This document shows, in pieces, positions 25,083 through 32,258 of a stretch of 45,846 nucleotides of DNA (position 1 is the first letter of the stretch; each line of letters opens with the position of its first letter). Under the pieces are notes generated by a model, which did not search any database, was not told where the DNA came from, and saw nothing but the letters and a program-made list of their open reading frames with translations. A program made the translations under genes and the position numbers. Origin of the DNA: an uncultured Candidatus Saccharibacteria bacterium (lineage in GTDB: Bacteria; Patescibacteriota; Saccharimonadia; Saccharimonadales; Saccharimonadaceae). The DNA is taken from NCBI GenBank assembly GCA_947306745.1, contig CAMZHH010000005.1:1-45846 (forward strand), in the 5' to 3' direction.

Positions 25083-25096
25083 ATATTATATAATAT
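25083..25096. promoter_or_regulatory. Palindromic shared -10 for two leaderless genes
   Basis: ATATTATATAATAT is a perfect 14-bp palindrome in a 22-bp intergenic gap. It contains TATAAT on the minus strand (25085-25090) and on the plus strand (25089-25094), overlapping by two bases. Each hexamer is exactly six bases from its ATG (queH at 25078, the 25101 gene). Confidence 0.8.
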
Positions 25097-25100
25097 CGAT

Positions 25101-25532
25101 ATGAGGCTAGCGAAAACACAAGAAAAAACAGATAAAGAAAAACAAACAAAACCGGACGAAAATAAAATAAGAAAAGCAAAAGATAAGCTGATTGCTAGTA
25201 TTCTTTTCTTAATTCTAATGCTAGTCGCATTGCTTCTTATAAAACTACCGCAAGCTAATTTATGCTTATCCAGCTCCTGCGCCAGCGAAACCGGTCAGAT
25301 TACTTGGCGTTCATTATTTGATACTGCGATGGAGATGGGGCTTGTTGGTATTGTAACTTCACCATTACTAATTGTTTTCATTTTTATCATAACATTACTC
25401 ACGCATCCACTTTTGGCGGTTCTATTTTTAGCCATCACTATATCTATGATAGTTTTACCAATAAAAGTTTTAGCAAAAGCAATATCTAATTATAAGGGAG
25501 CAAAAAATGGACTTCGAAACAGTAATTCGTAA
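25101..25532 (+). CDS. Small membrane protein, unknown function
   Basis: 143 residues. A Lys/Glu-rich N-terminus (1-28), a membrane segment (about 31-49), a short loop with two Cys (CLSSSCAS), and two further hydrophobic segments (about 82-100 and 103-123). AT-rich. It is predicted to be leaderless and its 3' end overlaps the nitroreductase gene by 26 bp. I recognise no family. Confidence 0.7.
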   Translation: MRLAKTQEKTDKEKQTKPDENKIRKAKDKLIASILFLILMLVALLLIKLPQANLCLSSSCASETGQITWRSLFDTAMEMGLVGIVTSPLLIVFIFIITLLTHPLLAVLFLAITISMIVLPIKVLAKAISNYKGAKNGLRNSNS

Positions 25533-26016
25533 GCGCGAATCGACCCGTCGTTTTAGCGATAAGAAACTTGAACGCGAAAAACTTGAAAAGATTCTAGAGG
25601 CCGGTCGCTTGGCACCAACCGCCAAGAACTTGCAAGATTTTAAAATTTATATCGTGGAAAGCGAGTCGGCCATCAAGAAGCTCGACGAGGCACATCCATG
25701 CCGCTATGGCGCGCCAACTTCCCTAATTGTTTGCGCCGACAACCGCGAAAGCTTTACGACCGACGAAATTCATAAAAGCGGCGAAATTGACGCCTGCATC
25801 GTAGCGACGCACATGATGCTCGAAGCAACCAACCTTGATGTCGATAATATTTGGACTTGGGCTTGGGGTAATACGAAATTAGTGCAAGAATTTGCAATGC
25901 CAGATGGCGTAGAGCCGATCTGCGTTTTGCCGCTTGGCTACCGTTCCGAAGAAAACCACACTAGCCACCTACACAGCCAACGCAAAGACATCTCTGCCCT
26001 AATTGAATACGTCTAA
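25507..26016 (+). CDS. Nitroreductase-family FMN oxidoreductase
   Basis: 169 residues. The N-terminal VIRKRESTRRFSDKKLEREKLEKILEAGRLAPTAKNLQ, with its Arg pair and APTAKN, is the FMN-binding opening of the family. Further on, VATHMMLEATNLDVDNIWTWA and VLPLGYRSEE complete the fold. These flavoproteins use NAD(P)H to reduce quinones or nitro compounds; the true substrate is unknown. AAGGGAG lies upstream of the ATG and it overlaps the membrane-protein gene, so they form one operon. Confidence 0.9.
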   Translation: MDFETVIRKRESTRRFSDKKLEREKLEKILEAGRLAPTAKNLQDFKIYIVESESAIKKLDEAHPCRYGAPTSLIVCADNRESFTTDEIHKSGEIDACIVATHMMLEATNLDVDNIWTWAWGNTKLVQEFAMPDGVEPICVLPLGYRSEENHTSHLHSQRKDISALIEYV

Positions 26017-26054
26017 ATTAAATAGACAATAATGCCGGCGTTGTTATTTTTTGA

Positions 26055-27026
26055 TTATTCGCAGCTTATATTGCTGACGGACTTCTCGATAGTTAGTTGG
26101 CAAACCTTTGTCTCGTCTGCGCTCACGATCTTAAAGTCATGTTTACCAAAATCGCGCCCATCGCCAACGAAGTTAATCAGGTAAACATATTCGCCAGTTT
26201 CCTCTTCGTTCTCGCCGTAAACCGGGTCTTTTTCGATGCGAAGGCGGTCGCCGAACTCAGATTCGATTTTCCACTCTTTGTCTGTATTTAGCCCATAGTC
26301 TGCACCAGTAAAGCTCAATGAAAGCTTGAAGTCTTCCGGATTCGACCTGTTAGCAAACATTAAGATTAAAGATGCTACGATTGCGACAGCAAGCGAAATA
26401 CCACGCAACTTCCAAGTATTAAGTACGCCAATTAGCAGCACTGCAATAATGACGATACAGACGATACCGCTCAAGAAATATTGCGGAAAATTCGAGAAGG
26501 CTGTATTGAATTCGCCCAACGCTTCGACAAACACTAAGCCGACAGCGGCCGCCAAAACCAATGCCGACCAGATATCTTTGCGTGCGATTAGCCAATGTCC
26601 GATAAAGCCCATCGGTAGCGTAGCGATTGTCCAGCCAATCCAGTTTTGATAAAAGCCCATCAGTGACCAATCGGCTGCGCCAACTAGAATTTGCGTCAGA
26701 TAGATTAGTGGTTGTGATATGAGGAAAAAGACGAAGCATTTTAGCGCAGAATCGATGTTCGATTTGCTATTTGTAATAATAATCGTGCCAAATAACACCC
26801 ACCAATAAAGAATAACGCCAATGCGCGTAAAAGAAGTATCCTTGAGCGCCGGAATGGCCATGAGCAGACCGACAAAAACTCCAATTACGATTGACGCAAT
26901 AATTAGCTTCGGCCAAGTGAGATTTAAACCGTAAAATAATTTCTCTAAAATATTTGGTTTTGACTCGACCTTTTGCTTCTTGTCGGCCGAATCGGTTTTC
27001 TGCGTTTTTTGAGCCTTCTCTGTCAT
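26055..27026 (-). CDS. Seven-TM membrane protein with extracytoplasmic C-terminal domain
   Basis: 323 residues. A Lys/Gln-rich N-terminus, about seven membrane segments between 33 and 225, then a ~95-residue beta-rich soluble domain (FTGADYGLNTDKEWKIESEF, YVYLINFVGDGRDFGKHDFKIV). No motif that I recognise. The ATG is six bases after TATAAT, so leaderless. An AATAA/TTATT hairpin at about 26027-26050 with a T-run ends the convergent nitroreductase gene. Confidence 0.7.
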   Translation of the reverse strand: MTEKAQKTQKTDSADKKQKVESKPNILEKLFYGLNLTWPKLIIASIVIGVFVGLLMAIPALKDTSFTRIGVILYWWVLFGTIIITNSKSNIDSALKCFVFFLISQPLIYLTQILVGAADWSLMGFYQNWIGWTIATLPMGFIGHWLIARKDIWSALVLAAAVGLVFVEALGEFNTAFSNFPQYFLSGIVCIVIIAVLLIGVLNTWKLRGISLAVAIVASLILMFANRSNPEDFKLSLSFTGADYGLNTDKEWKIESEFGDRLRIEKDPVYGENEEETGEYVYLINFVGDGRDFGKHDFKIVSADETKVCQLTIEKSVSNISCE

Positions 27027-27032
27027 GCCTAT

Positions 27033-27042
27033 ATTATATAAT
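27033..27042. promoter_or_regulatory. Overlapping divergent -10 boxes
   Basis: Minus-strand TATAAT (27033-27038) and plus-strand TATAAT (27037-27042) share two bases, the same geometry as at 25083. The minus box is six bases from the seven-TM gene ATG. The plus box is six bases from an ATG that opens only a seven-codon frame. Confidence 0.7.
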
Positions 27043-27048
27043 TTGGAT

Positions 27049-27146
27049 ATGAAAAATGTGAGTACGGATTAATACTAAGTCGGGTTTACGATTACGCGAA
27101 GCGCTTACATCCAGACTTGCCCCGCCGGCTCCTTCCGGCGGGTTTT
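27049..27146 (+). ncRNA. Candidate ~100-nt RNA
   Basis: A plus-strand -10 (27037-27042) and an intrinsic terminator (27121-27146) bracket about 100 bases with no sizeable reading frame, only a seven-codon leaderless frame from the ATG at 27049. A GCG-AA-GCGC hairpin lies in the middle. It is antisense to nothing and lies between two minus-strand genes. Confidence 0.45.
27121..27146 (+). terminator. Intrinsic terminator
   Basis: CCCGCCGG (27121-27128) pairs with CCGGCGGG (27135-27142), followed by TTTT on the plus strand only. Confidence 0.75.
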
Positions 27147-27153
27147 CAATCCG

Positions 27154-28497
27154 CTAAATAGCTTGGCCGTTGACGTAGAGTTTATAGCCGTTCAAGTTGA
27201 TGTTTTTGTTCGTAGTATCCGCGTTAGTGAGAGATTTGACGTAAGTATCTCCGGTGAGCGTGAGCGTGCTGCTTTTATCCAAGACGAGCGAGACCGTACC
27301 GGCGTTTGCGCTATTGATAGCTCCCTTAAACGACGAGCCGTTTTTCAGGTTCATCGTAAGGCTCGAAATTGAATCAACCACAATGCTGCCAGTAGCAGAT
27401 TGATTAGTCATATTTAGTGTAACCACGCCACCATTGCTGCCAGATTTGCCCCATGAATCTTTTTGGATACGCAAGAAATTACCCGACGCGTCATTGTTGA
27501 TAATCGTGTTATTTTCGAGGTTAATTTCAGCAGTTGTGTTGGTGACATAAAAACTATCGCCCTTGTTGGTAGTAATAGTGGAGTTCTTAGATGTAAATAC
27601 CGCCTTGCCAGACGCCGCATCGCCACTCATTGACTGATAAAGGAAGATGTTTTTGTAAGTGGTAGATTGGCCATTAAGCGTATTGTTTGTGTCGGTTAGA
27701 TTTACATTCTCGAGCGTAACACTATTTTTGCCTTCAATTACTACACCCTCAGACGCCGTGGCTTCAAGCGTGGCGTTTTTGACGGTAATGTCTGCCGTAG
27801 AATAGATGGCCGGAGAGCCTTGGCCGGTAGTTTTATAGGTGCCCTTATTAACCGTCACGGTGCCGCCGCCGCGATCCGAGCGGATAGCCGCGCTGGACGT
27901 GCCGGCGGTATTAATGGTTAGATTTTTCGCGTTCATTACACCGCCGCCAGTCGTCATGATGCCGCCGGCGTTATTCTTGCTAGTAGTGATAGTAGAGTCG
28001 GAAATATTAACCGTAGTGCCGTCAGACGACGCGTTGTTCGTCGTGGCTGATCCGCCGCAACTAAAGACGCCGTTAGCACCGTTAGCGTCGGTAGTAATAT
28101 TGGCATTTTTTATCGTCAGCGTGGCGCCACCTTTAGCAATAATGGCGGAGTTAGTGCCATAAAAACTAGTATTATCGCCGCCATCCGAATCGCCAGTTTT
28201 AGTAACGGTGATGTTTGATAAATTCGCCGCGATATTACCCGAGACAGAAATGGCATTTTCATCCGCCGTAGACGAACTGAATTCGCCGCCCGTAACATCC
28301 TCGTTGCTAGTAATTTCTTTTGCAGCCGCATATGAGGCGGACGAACCACTACTGCCGTTGCTTGCCGCTGGCGTACCGCCATTGCTGACTACATAATTCT
28401 TATTAACTGTATCGACAATTATGAACCACAGTACACCAAGAGTCACGGTCAGGATAGCGATAATGGCGATGTAGGTAGTAAGCTGTTTCTTCTCCAT
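27154..28497 (-). CDS. Membrane-anchored beta-helix surface protein
   Basis: 447 residues. One N-terminal membrane segment (about 9-30), a Gly/Ser linker, and about 380 residues of repeating short strands (TLTIKNANITTDANG, TTVNISDSTITTSKNNAGG, VMNAKNLTINTAGTSSA, ITVKNATLEATASEG). Their Asn/Thr/Ser-rich turns are typical of right-handed parallel beta-helices of the pectate-lyase-like type; similar carbohydrate-binding proteins occur in Clostridia. No catalytic triad is evident, so adhesion or glycan binding is more likely than cleavage. It follows the 28518 gene in one operon. Confidence 0.8.
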   Translation of the reverse strand: MEKKQLTTYIAIIAILTVTLGVLWFIIVDTVNKNYVVSNGGTPAASNGSSGSSASYAAAKEITSNEDVTGGEFSSSTADENAISVSGNIAANLSNITVTKTGDSDGGDNTSFYGTNSAIIAKGGATLTIKNANITTDANGANGVFSCGGSATTNNASSDGTTVNISDSTITTSKNNAGGIMTTGGGVMNAKNLTINTAGTSSAAIRSDRGGGTVTVNKGTYKTTGQGSPAIYSTADITVKNATLEATASEGVVIEGKNSVTLENVNLTDTNNTLNGQSTTYKNIFLYQSMSGDAASGKAVFTSKNSTITTNKGDSFYVTNTTAEINLENNTIINNDASGNFLRIQKDSWGKSGSNGGVVTLNMTNQSATGSIVVDSISSLTMNLKNGSSFKGAINSANAGTVSLVLDKSSTLTLTGDTYVKSLTNADTTNKNINLNGYKLYVNGQAI

Positions 28498-28517
28498 TAC
28501 GACCTCCTTTCTCTTCT

Positions 28518-28805
28518 TCAGTTATTCTCGCTTTGTGGATCTTCTGTGTTTTCAGAATTGTTGTTTTCGCCTGGTTTTTCTGGCGGAGTGCCACTTGGAG
28601 CGTTGCCAGAATTATCGCCGCTCGGCATTTCCGGTGGCGTGCCACTTGGCATTTGTTGAGACGAGCTAGTGTTGGAGGAGTTATTTACACCAAGCGTAGT
28701 CGTGTAGACGCAGAATGAGGCGGTCGAAATAACGGCGCCAACTAGCACGCCAATCACGAATATAATTATTCCTTTCTTGGTATTATCTTTCTTTTCTTTT
28801 TCCAT
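28518..28805 (-). CDS. Membrane-anchored Pro/Ser/Gly-rich linker protein
   Basis: 95 residues. A Lys-rich N-terminus, one membrane segment (about 12-33), then an extracytoplasmic low-complexity tail with the repeated unit PSGTPPEMPSGD / PSGTPPEKPGE and an acidic Asn-rich end. TTAGGAGC precedes the ATG and a TATAAT lies at 28834-28839 on the minus strand. First gene of an operon with the beta-helix protein. Similar Pro-Ser-Gly tails accompany Cthe_2159-like and CotH-type surface systems in Firmicutes. I assign no function. Confidence 0.7.
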   Translation of the reverse strand: MEKEKKDNTKKGIIIFVIGVLVGAVISTASFCVYTTTLGVNNSSNTSSSQQMPSGTPPEMPSGDNSGNAPSGTPPEKPGENNNSENTEDPQSENN

Positions 28806-28943
28806 TCTGATGCTCCTAATTAATTGTGATTTGATTATAAAAACCGATGCTTGAAGAAAGCTTAAAAATGTGAGATAAATTTAAGCCATTTCGTTGGGGT
28901 ACTAGATAAGAATGCAATTAAAATCCGCAAAGATATCGAGCGA

Positions 28944-29156
28944 TTAATTGAATAGTTGTTTGATATTGCAAACAATTTCGTCCCACAAGGAAATACGCGC
29001 GCAGCCATATAGAGGGCAATCTTCCGCGCCGCAATCAATGCTACAAGGCAGACCACATTCGTTGACGATGATATTTTGCGCAACTATAACAAAGACTATG
29101 CAAAGAATAATTACTGTGGCTACGATAGCAATGATGATTTTAGCTTTTTTGCTCAT
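28944..29156 (-). CDS. Small Cys-rich membrane protein
   Basis: 70 residues from the ATG at 29156. One membrane segment (about 5-27) and a short outer part with six cysteines (ECGLPCSIDCGAEDCPLYGCAR and a later Cys), spaced as if for disulfides or metal binding. A TACAAT -10 ends only four bases before the ATG, so leaderless start is likely though tight. No family recognised. The 138-bp stretch to the 28518 gene on its left contains nothing else convincing, apart from a short remnant-like frame on the plus strand ending at about 28950. Confidence 0.55.
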   Translation of the reverse strand: MSKKAKIIIAIVATVIILCIVFVIVAQNIIVNECGLPCSIDCGAEDCPLYGCARISLWDEIVCNIKQLFN

Positions 29157-29188
29157 ATACATTGTAGCAAGAAATAGCTACAGCTTAT

Positions 29189-30223
29189 TTAAATATTCTC
29201 CTTGATGAATGTTTCAATTTTATCGAATGGAATGATGTCTTTTTGGTCATATAAATCACAATGCGAGGCACCTTCAACAATGAGCAATTCTTTGTTGCCT
29301 ACTTTTGTGAGACCAACCGGAGCGTTGCCTTCGTATGGTGCTGGGGCATGATGGGTTGCAAATTCGTAACCCGTCATAGCCACAAAAGCATCTTCGCCCA
29401 AATAGCGAGAGTGGGCTTTTTCGCCGTGGATAATTAATACAGCATTTTTAATTTCATTCGAATTTGTAAATGCAGTTGTATTAGCAAGCGAGATATTGCC
29501 CGTCATTGCCCAGCCACCGTTTGAATTGAGACTGCGCGCATGATAGCCGCGTGGCGTTTTATAGTAGGCATGGTAATCCTGCAAGAATTTTGGCGCATCT
29601 TCTGGCAATGGATCAACGACGCCGCCCGCAAGTTTTAATTCGCCATTCTTGTAATCTTCTGTGCGCTGAGCATTCATGGCTTCTTTGGCCTTTTGGCGCG
29701 CCTCGGCATTGTTATCGGCATCGAAATAGCCATTACGCGCAACGCGTGGCATGTCATACATCGTAGAACAAATCGTCGCCTTAATGCGCGTATCAAGACA
29801 GGCAGCTTGCAAAGCTACCCCGCCCCAGCCACAAACGCCAATAATTGAAATTTTGTCTGCATCGACATTTGGCTCGTTGCTCAAGAAATCTATCGCCGCT
29901 TGATAATCCTCGACATTTAAATCCCAACTCGTAACATAGCGTGGCTCGCCGCCGGATTCGCCAGTGTATGACGGGTCAAAAGCGATTGTAATAAAGCCGC
30001 GCTCGGCCATTTCTTGCGCATAGAGGCCGCTTGATTGCTCCTTGACGGCGCCGTATGGGCCGGCTACGGCAATAGCTGGCAATTTACCGCTTGCATCTTT
30101 TGGCGAATACATATCCGCCGCAAGCTCGATGCCAAAATGATTTTTGAAAGTAACTTTCTTGTGGTCAACTTTGTTGCTTTTTGGGAAGACTTTATCCCAT
30201 TCTGTAGTTAAATTTAGGCTCAT
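29189..30223 (-). CDS. Alpha/beta hydrolase
   Basis: 344 residues. The beta-alpha-beta order is clear: KLPAIAVAGPYGAVKEQSS (oxyanion side), FITIAFDPSYTGESGGEP, the nucleophile-elbow position ISIIGVCGWGGVALQAA, AVLIIHGEKAHSRY and the catalytic-His candidate EGASHCDLYD near the C-terminus. The elbow reads GVCGWGG, so the canonical GxSxG serine is absent and a cysteine would have to act. A lid-like insertion spans about 165-245. AAGGAGGAAGAG precedes the ATG. Substrate unknown. Its -10 overlaps that of the divergent 30261 gene. Confidence 0.88.
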   Translation of the reverse strand: MSLNLTTEWDKVFPKSNKVDHKKVTFKNHFGIELAADMYSPKDASGKLPAIAVAGPYGAVKEQSSGLYAQEMAERGFITIAFDPSYTGESGGEPRYVTSWDLNVEDYQAAIDFLSNEPNVDADKISIIGVCGWGGVALQAACLDTRIKATICSTMYDMPRVARNGYFDADNNAEARQKAKEAMNAQRTEDYKNGELKLAGGVVDPLPEDAPKFLQDYHAYYKTPRGYHARSLNSNGGWAMTGNISLANTTAFTNSNEIKNAVLIIHGEKAHSRYLGEDAFVAMTGYEFATHHAPAPYEGNAPVGLTKVGNKELLIVEGASHCDLYDQKDIIPFDKIETFIKENI

Positions 30224-30244
30224 CTCTTCCTCCTTAATCCATAT

Positions 30245-30256
30245 TTATTATAATAA
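30245..30256. promoter_or_regulatory. Palindromic overlapping divergent -10 boxes
   Basis: TTATTATAATAA, a perfect 12-bp palindrome, holds TATAAT on both strands (minus 30247-30252, plus 30249-30254). The plus hexamer is six bases from the ATG at 30261 (leaderless). The minus one gives the hydrolase gene a short leader with a strong Shine-Dalgarno. Confidence 0.75.
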
Positions 30257-30260
30257 AAAC

Positions 30261-30701
30261 ATGAACCCAAAAGAACAAATCCTTACAATTATCAAAGACG
30301 CAATCGCAAAACATCTGCCGAACGTCAAGCCGGAAGACTTAGAAGAAAACGGCAAGGTTTATTATATGAACGATCAAAATGGTACTATTTTTGACTGGAC
30401 AATGAATGGTCACGCTAGCGCCTTTATGTGTTTTTATGATGACGGGATGGGCGCCGTAAAAGCTTTGGTTTATGACGATGGTGCAGTAAATGTCTATCTA
30501 TATGAGCCAGAAGCGCCACACAAGAATATGGTAGAGGAAAAAGCATCGATGAATGCAACCGGCGTACTAACACTCACGACTTTTATGTATTTCAGTGCGG
30601 ACGCCGAGAATCGTTACGGCAAATCTTTGGATGATTTGGAATACGCGGAACCTAGTGAAGAAAAAATCGCTGAATTCCAGAAGCTTTGCGAAGAGTTTTA
30701 A
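30261..30701 (+). CDS. Unknown soluble protein
   Basis: 146 residues from the ATG at 30261. Predicted alpha/beta, acidic, with no signal or membrane segment (NPKEQILTIIKDAIAKHLPN, then a beta-rich centre with MCFYDDGMGAVKALVYDDGAVNVYLYE). The spaced acidic-aromatic strands could be a small ligand-binding fold but I recognise no family. Leaderless by -10 position. Confidence 0.65.
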   Translation: MNPKEQILTIIKDAIAKHLPNVKPEDLEENGKVYYMNDQNGTIFDWTMNGHASAFMCFYDDGMGAVKALVYDDGAVNVYLYEPEAPHKNMVEEKASMNATGVLTLTTFMYFSADAENRYGKSLDDLEYAEPSEEKIAEFQKLCEEF

Positions 30702-30782
30702 ATCGTCGCTTTGCTAGTAAAAATCACGCCTAGTAAGTATTCATACTTATGCTTCACATTATTTTTCTGCCATCTTATTTTC

Positions 30783-31021
30783 ATTATGCGGGGGCTAGAG
30801 TTTGCCTCCCTACGCATAATCGAACCCGCTCTCGCGGGGGCTTGATTAAGACATTCTAGGTTCTGTCGGAGTCTCCGAGGAAGGAGTAGCCAATGCGCGT
30901 CCGCATTAATTTGTGGCGCGTGGAAGTTACGCTTGGACTTCGATTGAAGATGAAGCGTAAAAAGAGTCGCCGCTAGGGCGAGCTCTCAAAACCCAACGGA
31001 CGTAATCCTAGATACGCGTCC
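30783..31021. ncRNA. Candidate structured RNA in a 508-bp gene-free gap
   Basis: At least seven stems follow one another: ATTATGCG/CGCATAAT (30783-30820); CCCGC/GCGGG (30825-30838); CGGA/TCCG (30867-30877); CGCG-CCGC/GTGG-CGCG (30896-30920); TTACGCTT/AAGCGTAA with inner CTTC/GAAG (30927-30960); TCGCC/GGCGA (30967-30981); GGACG/CGTCC (30998-31021). TCTAGG (30855-30860) can pair at long range with CCTAGA (31007-31012). Strand is undecided: a minus-strand TATAAT (31025-31030) would start transcription close to the GGACG stem, but neither end has a clean terminator. It matches no RNA family I know. The remaining gap to 31209 holds only the promoter of the next gene. Confidence 0.45.
30893..30976 (+). 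CDS. Possible 27-residue basic peptide within the structured region
   Basis: An ATG preceded by GGAAGGAG opens a frame MRVRINLWRVEVTLGLRLKM followed by KRKKSRR. The Shine-Dalgarno is strong and the product very basic. Two of the hairpins of the structured region lie inside it, so base composition could reflect RNA structure rather than coding. Both readings are open. Confidence 0.3.
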   Translation: MRVRINLWRVEVTLGLRLKMKRKKSRR

Positions 31022-31209
31022 TATATTATATATATTAGCATAAAAAGTGCTGCGCCTGATGGCCTATTTTTCTGTCAAATTGGTGAGGGGCGACCAGACG
31101 TGCTTATTCGGCTTTGCATGGTTGTGGACTGGTGTATTGTAACAATGGAGAAAATAAAAGAAATACAATGTCAATGATATAATTATAGTAAGTAAATAAG
31201 GGACCTTTT

Positions 31210-31467
31210 ATGGAACAAACTATTTGTCAAAGTTGCGCAATGCCACTAACTTCAGAAGATATGTACTCTACTGAAAAAGACGGCAGAATTAACAAAGATT
31301 ATTGCAAGTGGTGCTATAAGGACGGCGAATTCGTCGATAAAGTTTCCATGGAAGAATATATCGAGATGTGCTCACAGTTTGGCGAACAGGCCGGCATGAC
31401 GAATGAGCAAATGCGCGAGTATTGCACGAAAGTTTTCCCGACTTTGAAGCGATGGAAGGAAGCCTAA
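31210..31467 (+). CDS. Putative zinc-ribbon domain protein
   Basis: 85 residues. CQSCAMPL and later YCKWCYKDGEF supply a CxxC-CxxC zinc ribbon, then a helical tail (SMEEYIEMCSQFGEQAGMTNEQMREYCTKVFPTLKRWK). This is the PF12674-type putative zinc ribbon, common as a stand-alone small protein. A TATAAT with preceding TG lies near 31180, leaving a short leader. First gene of an operon with the ClbS-like gene (two-base gap). Confidence 0.8.
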   Translation: MEQTICQSCAMPLTSEDMYSTEKDGRINKDYCKWCYKDGEFVDKVSMEEYIEMCSQFGEQAGMTNEQMREYCTKVFPTLKRWKEA

Positions 31468-31469
31468 AA

Positions 31470-32009
31470 ATGCCACGACCACGCAACAAAGCAGACCTAT
31501 TAAAGGCTGGCGCCGAGTATTACGCCAAGCTGATTGAAATGGCGGACGGAATGAGCGAGAAAGAAATGAATACGCCATTTGATTTCTCGGGCGATCCGTC
31601 AAAGAAAGAGCGCCATTGGGGCCGCGATAAAAACTTGCGCGATATTTGGGTACATTTATATGAATGGCATCGGATGTTGTTGGAATTTGTTGACGCGAAT
31701 TTGAACAAAGGCGGCAATGCGCCGTTCTTGCCCGAGCCATACACTTGGAAAACTTATGGCGACATGAACGTGAAATATTGGCAGAAGCATCAAAAGACAT
31801 CACTCGCCGAAGCGCGCAAAATGTTTGAAAAGTCGCACGCGGACGTAATGAAATTAGCCGAGAGTTTGAGCGAAGAGCAGCTATTCACGAAAGGAATGTA
31901 TCCGTGGGTGGGCGGCTCAGTGCTAGGATCGTATTTTGTAAGTTGTCTGTCGTCGCATTATGATTGGGCGACGAAAAAGCTGAAAGCACATAAAAAGAAT
32001 TGCAAATAA
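31470..32009 (+). CDS. ClbS/DfsB-family four-helix-bundle protein
   Basis: 179 residues from the ATG at 31470. The pattern RPRNKADLLKAGAEYYAKLIEMADGM, WGRDKNLRDIWVHLYEWHRMLLEF and the aromatic GSYFVSCLSSHYDWATKKLK is that of the ClbS/DfsB family. ClbS protects cells from colibactin by hydrolysing its warhead; most relatives are uncharacterised. GGAAGGAAG upstream. An internal 29-bp segment (31551-31579) is duplicated almost exactly in the damaged tfoX-like gene that follows. Confidence 0.85.
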   Translation: MPRPRNKADLLKAGAEYYAKLIEMADGMSEKEMNTPFDFSGDPSKKERHWGRDKNLRDIWVHLYEWHRMLLEFVDANLNKGGNAPFLPEPYTWKTYGDMNVKYWQKHQKTSLAEARKMFEKSHADVMKLAESLSEEQLFTKGMYPWVGGSVLGSYFVSCLSSHYDWATKKLKAHKKNCK

Positions 32010-32224
32010 TGGCGAGCACTAAAGATTATCGAGATTATATTTTAGAGCAGTTATCATTGGTGCCGAATGTTACTTGCTGGCCGATAATGGGCGAGTTTTT
32101 ACTATATGCAGATGGCGTACTGTTTGGCGGGATTTATGATGATCGGTTGCTAGTGAAGATTACGCCTGGAAATGGTGAGTTTGAGATGAGCGAAAAAGAA
32201 ATGAATACGCCATTAGGTTTTTAG
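32009..32224 (+). pseudogene. Truncated tfoX-like gene, chimeric 3' end
   Basis: 71 codons, starting at an ATG that overlaps the ClbS stop by one base. The first ~58 residues match the intact TfoX-N-like gene at 35544 closely (LEQLSLVP, MGEFLLYADGVLFGGIYDDR, LLVKITP). After MSE the reading switches to KEMNTPLGF, which is ClbS-derived: ATGAGCGAAAAAGAAATGAA and the next nine bases match the ClbS gene at 28 of 29 positions. The missing half of the domain makes function doubtful. The protein is probably a non-functional remnant. Confidence 0.75.
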
Positions 32225-32226
32225 TC

Positions 32227-32232
32227 TATAAT
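32227..32232 (+). promoter_or_regulatory. -10 box of the DUF262 operon
   Basis: TATAAT right after the chimeric tfoX stop; a leader of about 20 nt carries ACGGAGG before the ATG at 32259. No good -35. Confidence 0.6.
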
Positions 32233-32258
32233 ATCCGTAGAAACAAACGGAGGTCAAA

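Noticed and set aside
28862-28950. Short plus-strand frame ending in KDIERLIE as a gene remnant
   Set aside because: Only about 30 codons follow an in-frame stop and there is no start signal. It may be a decayed gene end, but the support is too thin to annotate.
30867-30892. Resemblance to the SRP RNA domain IV loop (GGAAGGAG near a CC pair)
   Set aside because: The symmetric and asymmetric internal-loop bases expected on the 5' strand are missing, and the GGAAGGAG reads better as a Shine-Dalgarno for the small frame at 30893.
30783-31021. tmRNA or RNase P RNA in the structured gap
   Set aside because: No encoded CCA end, tag frame or T arm for tmRNA on either strand, and the universally conserved RNase P blocks are not visible.
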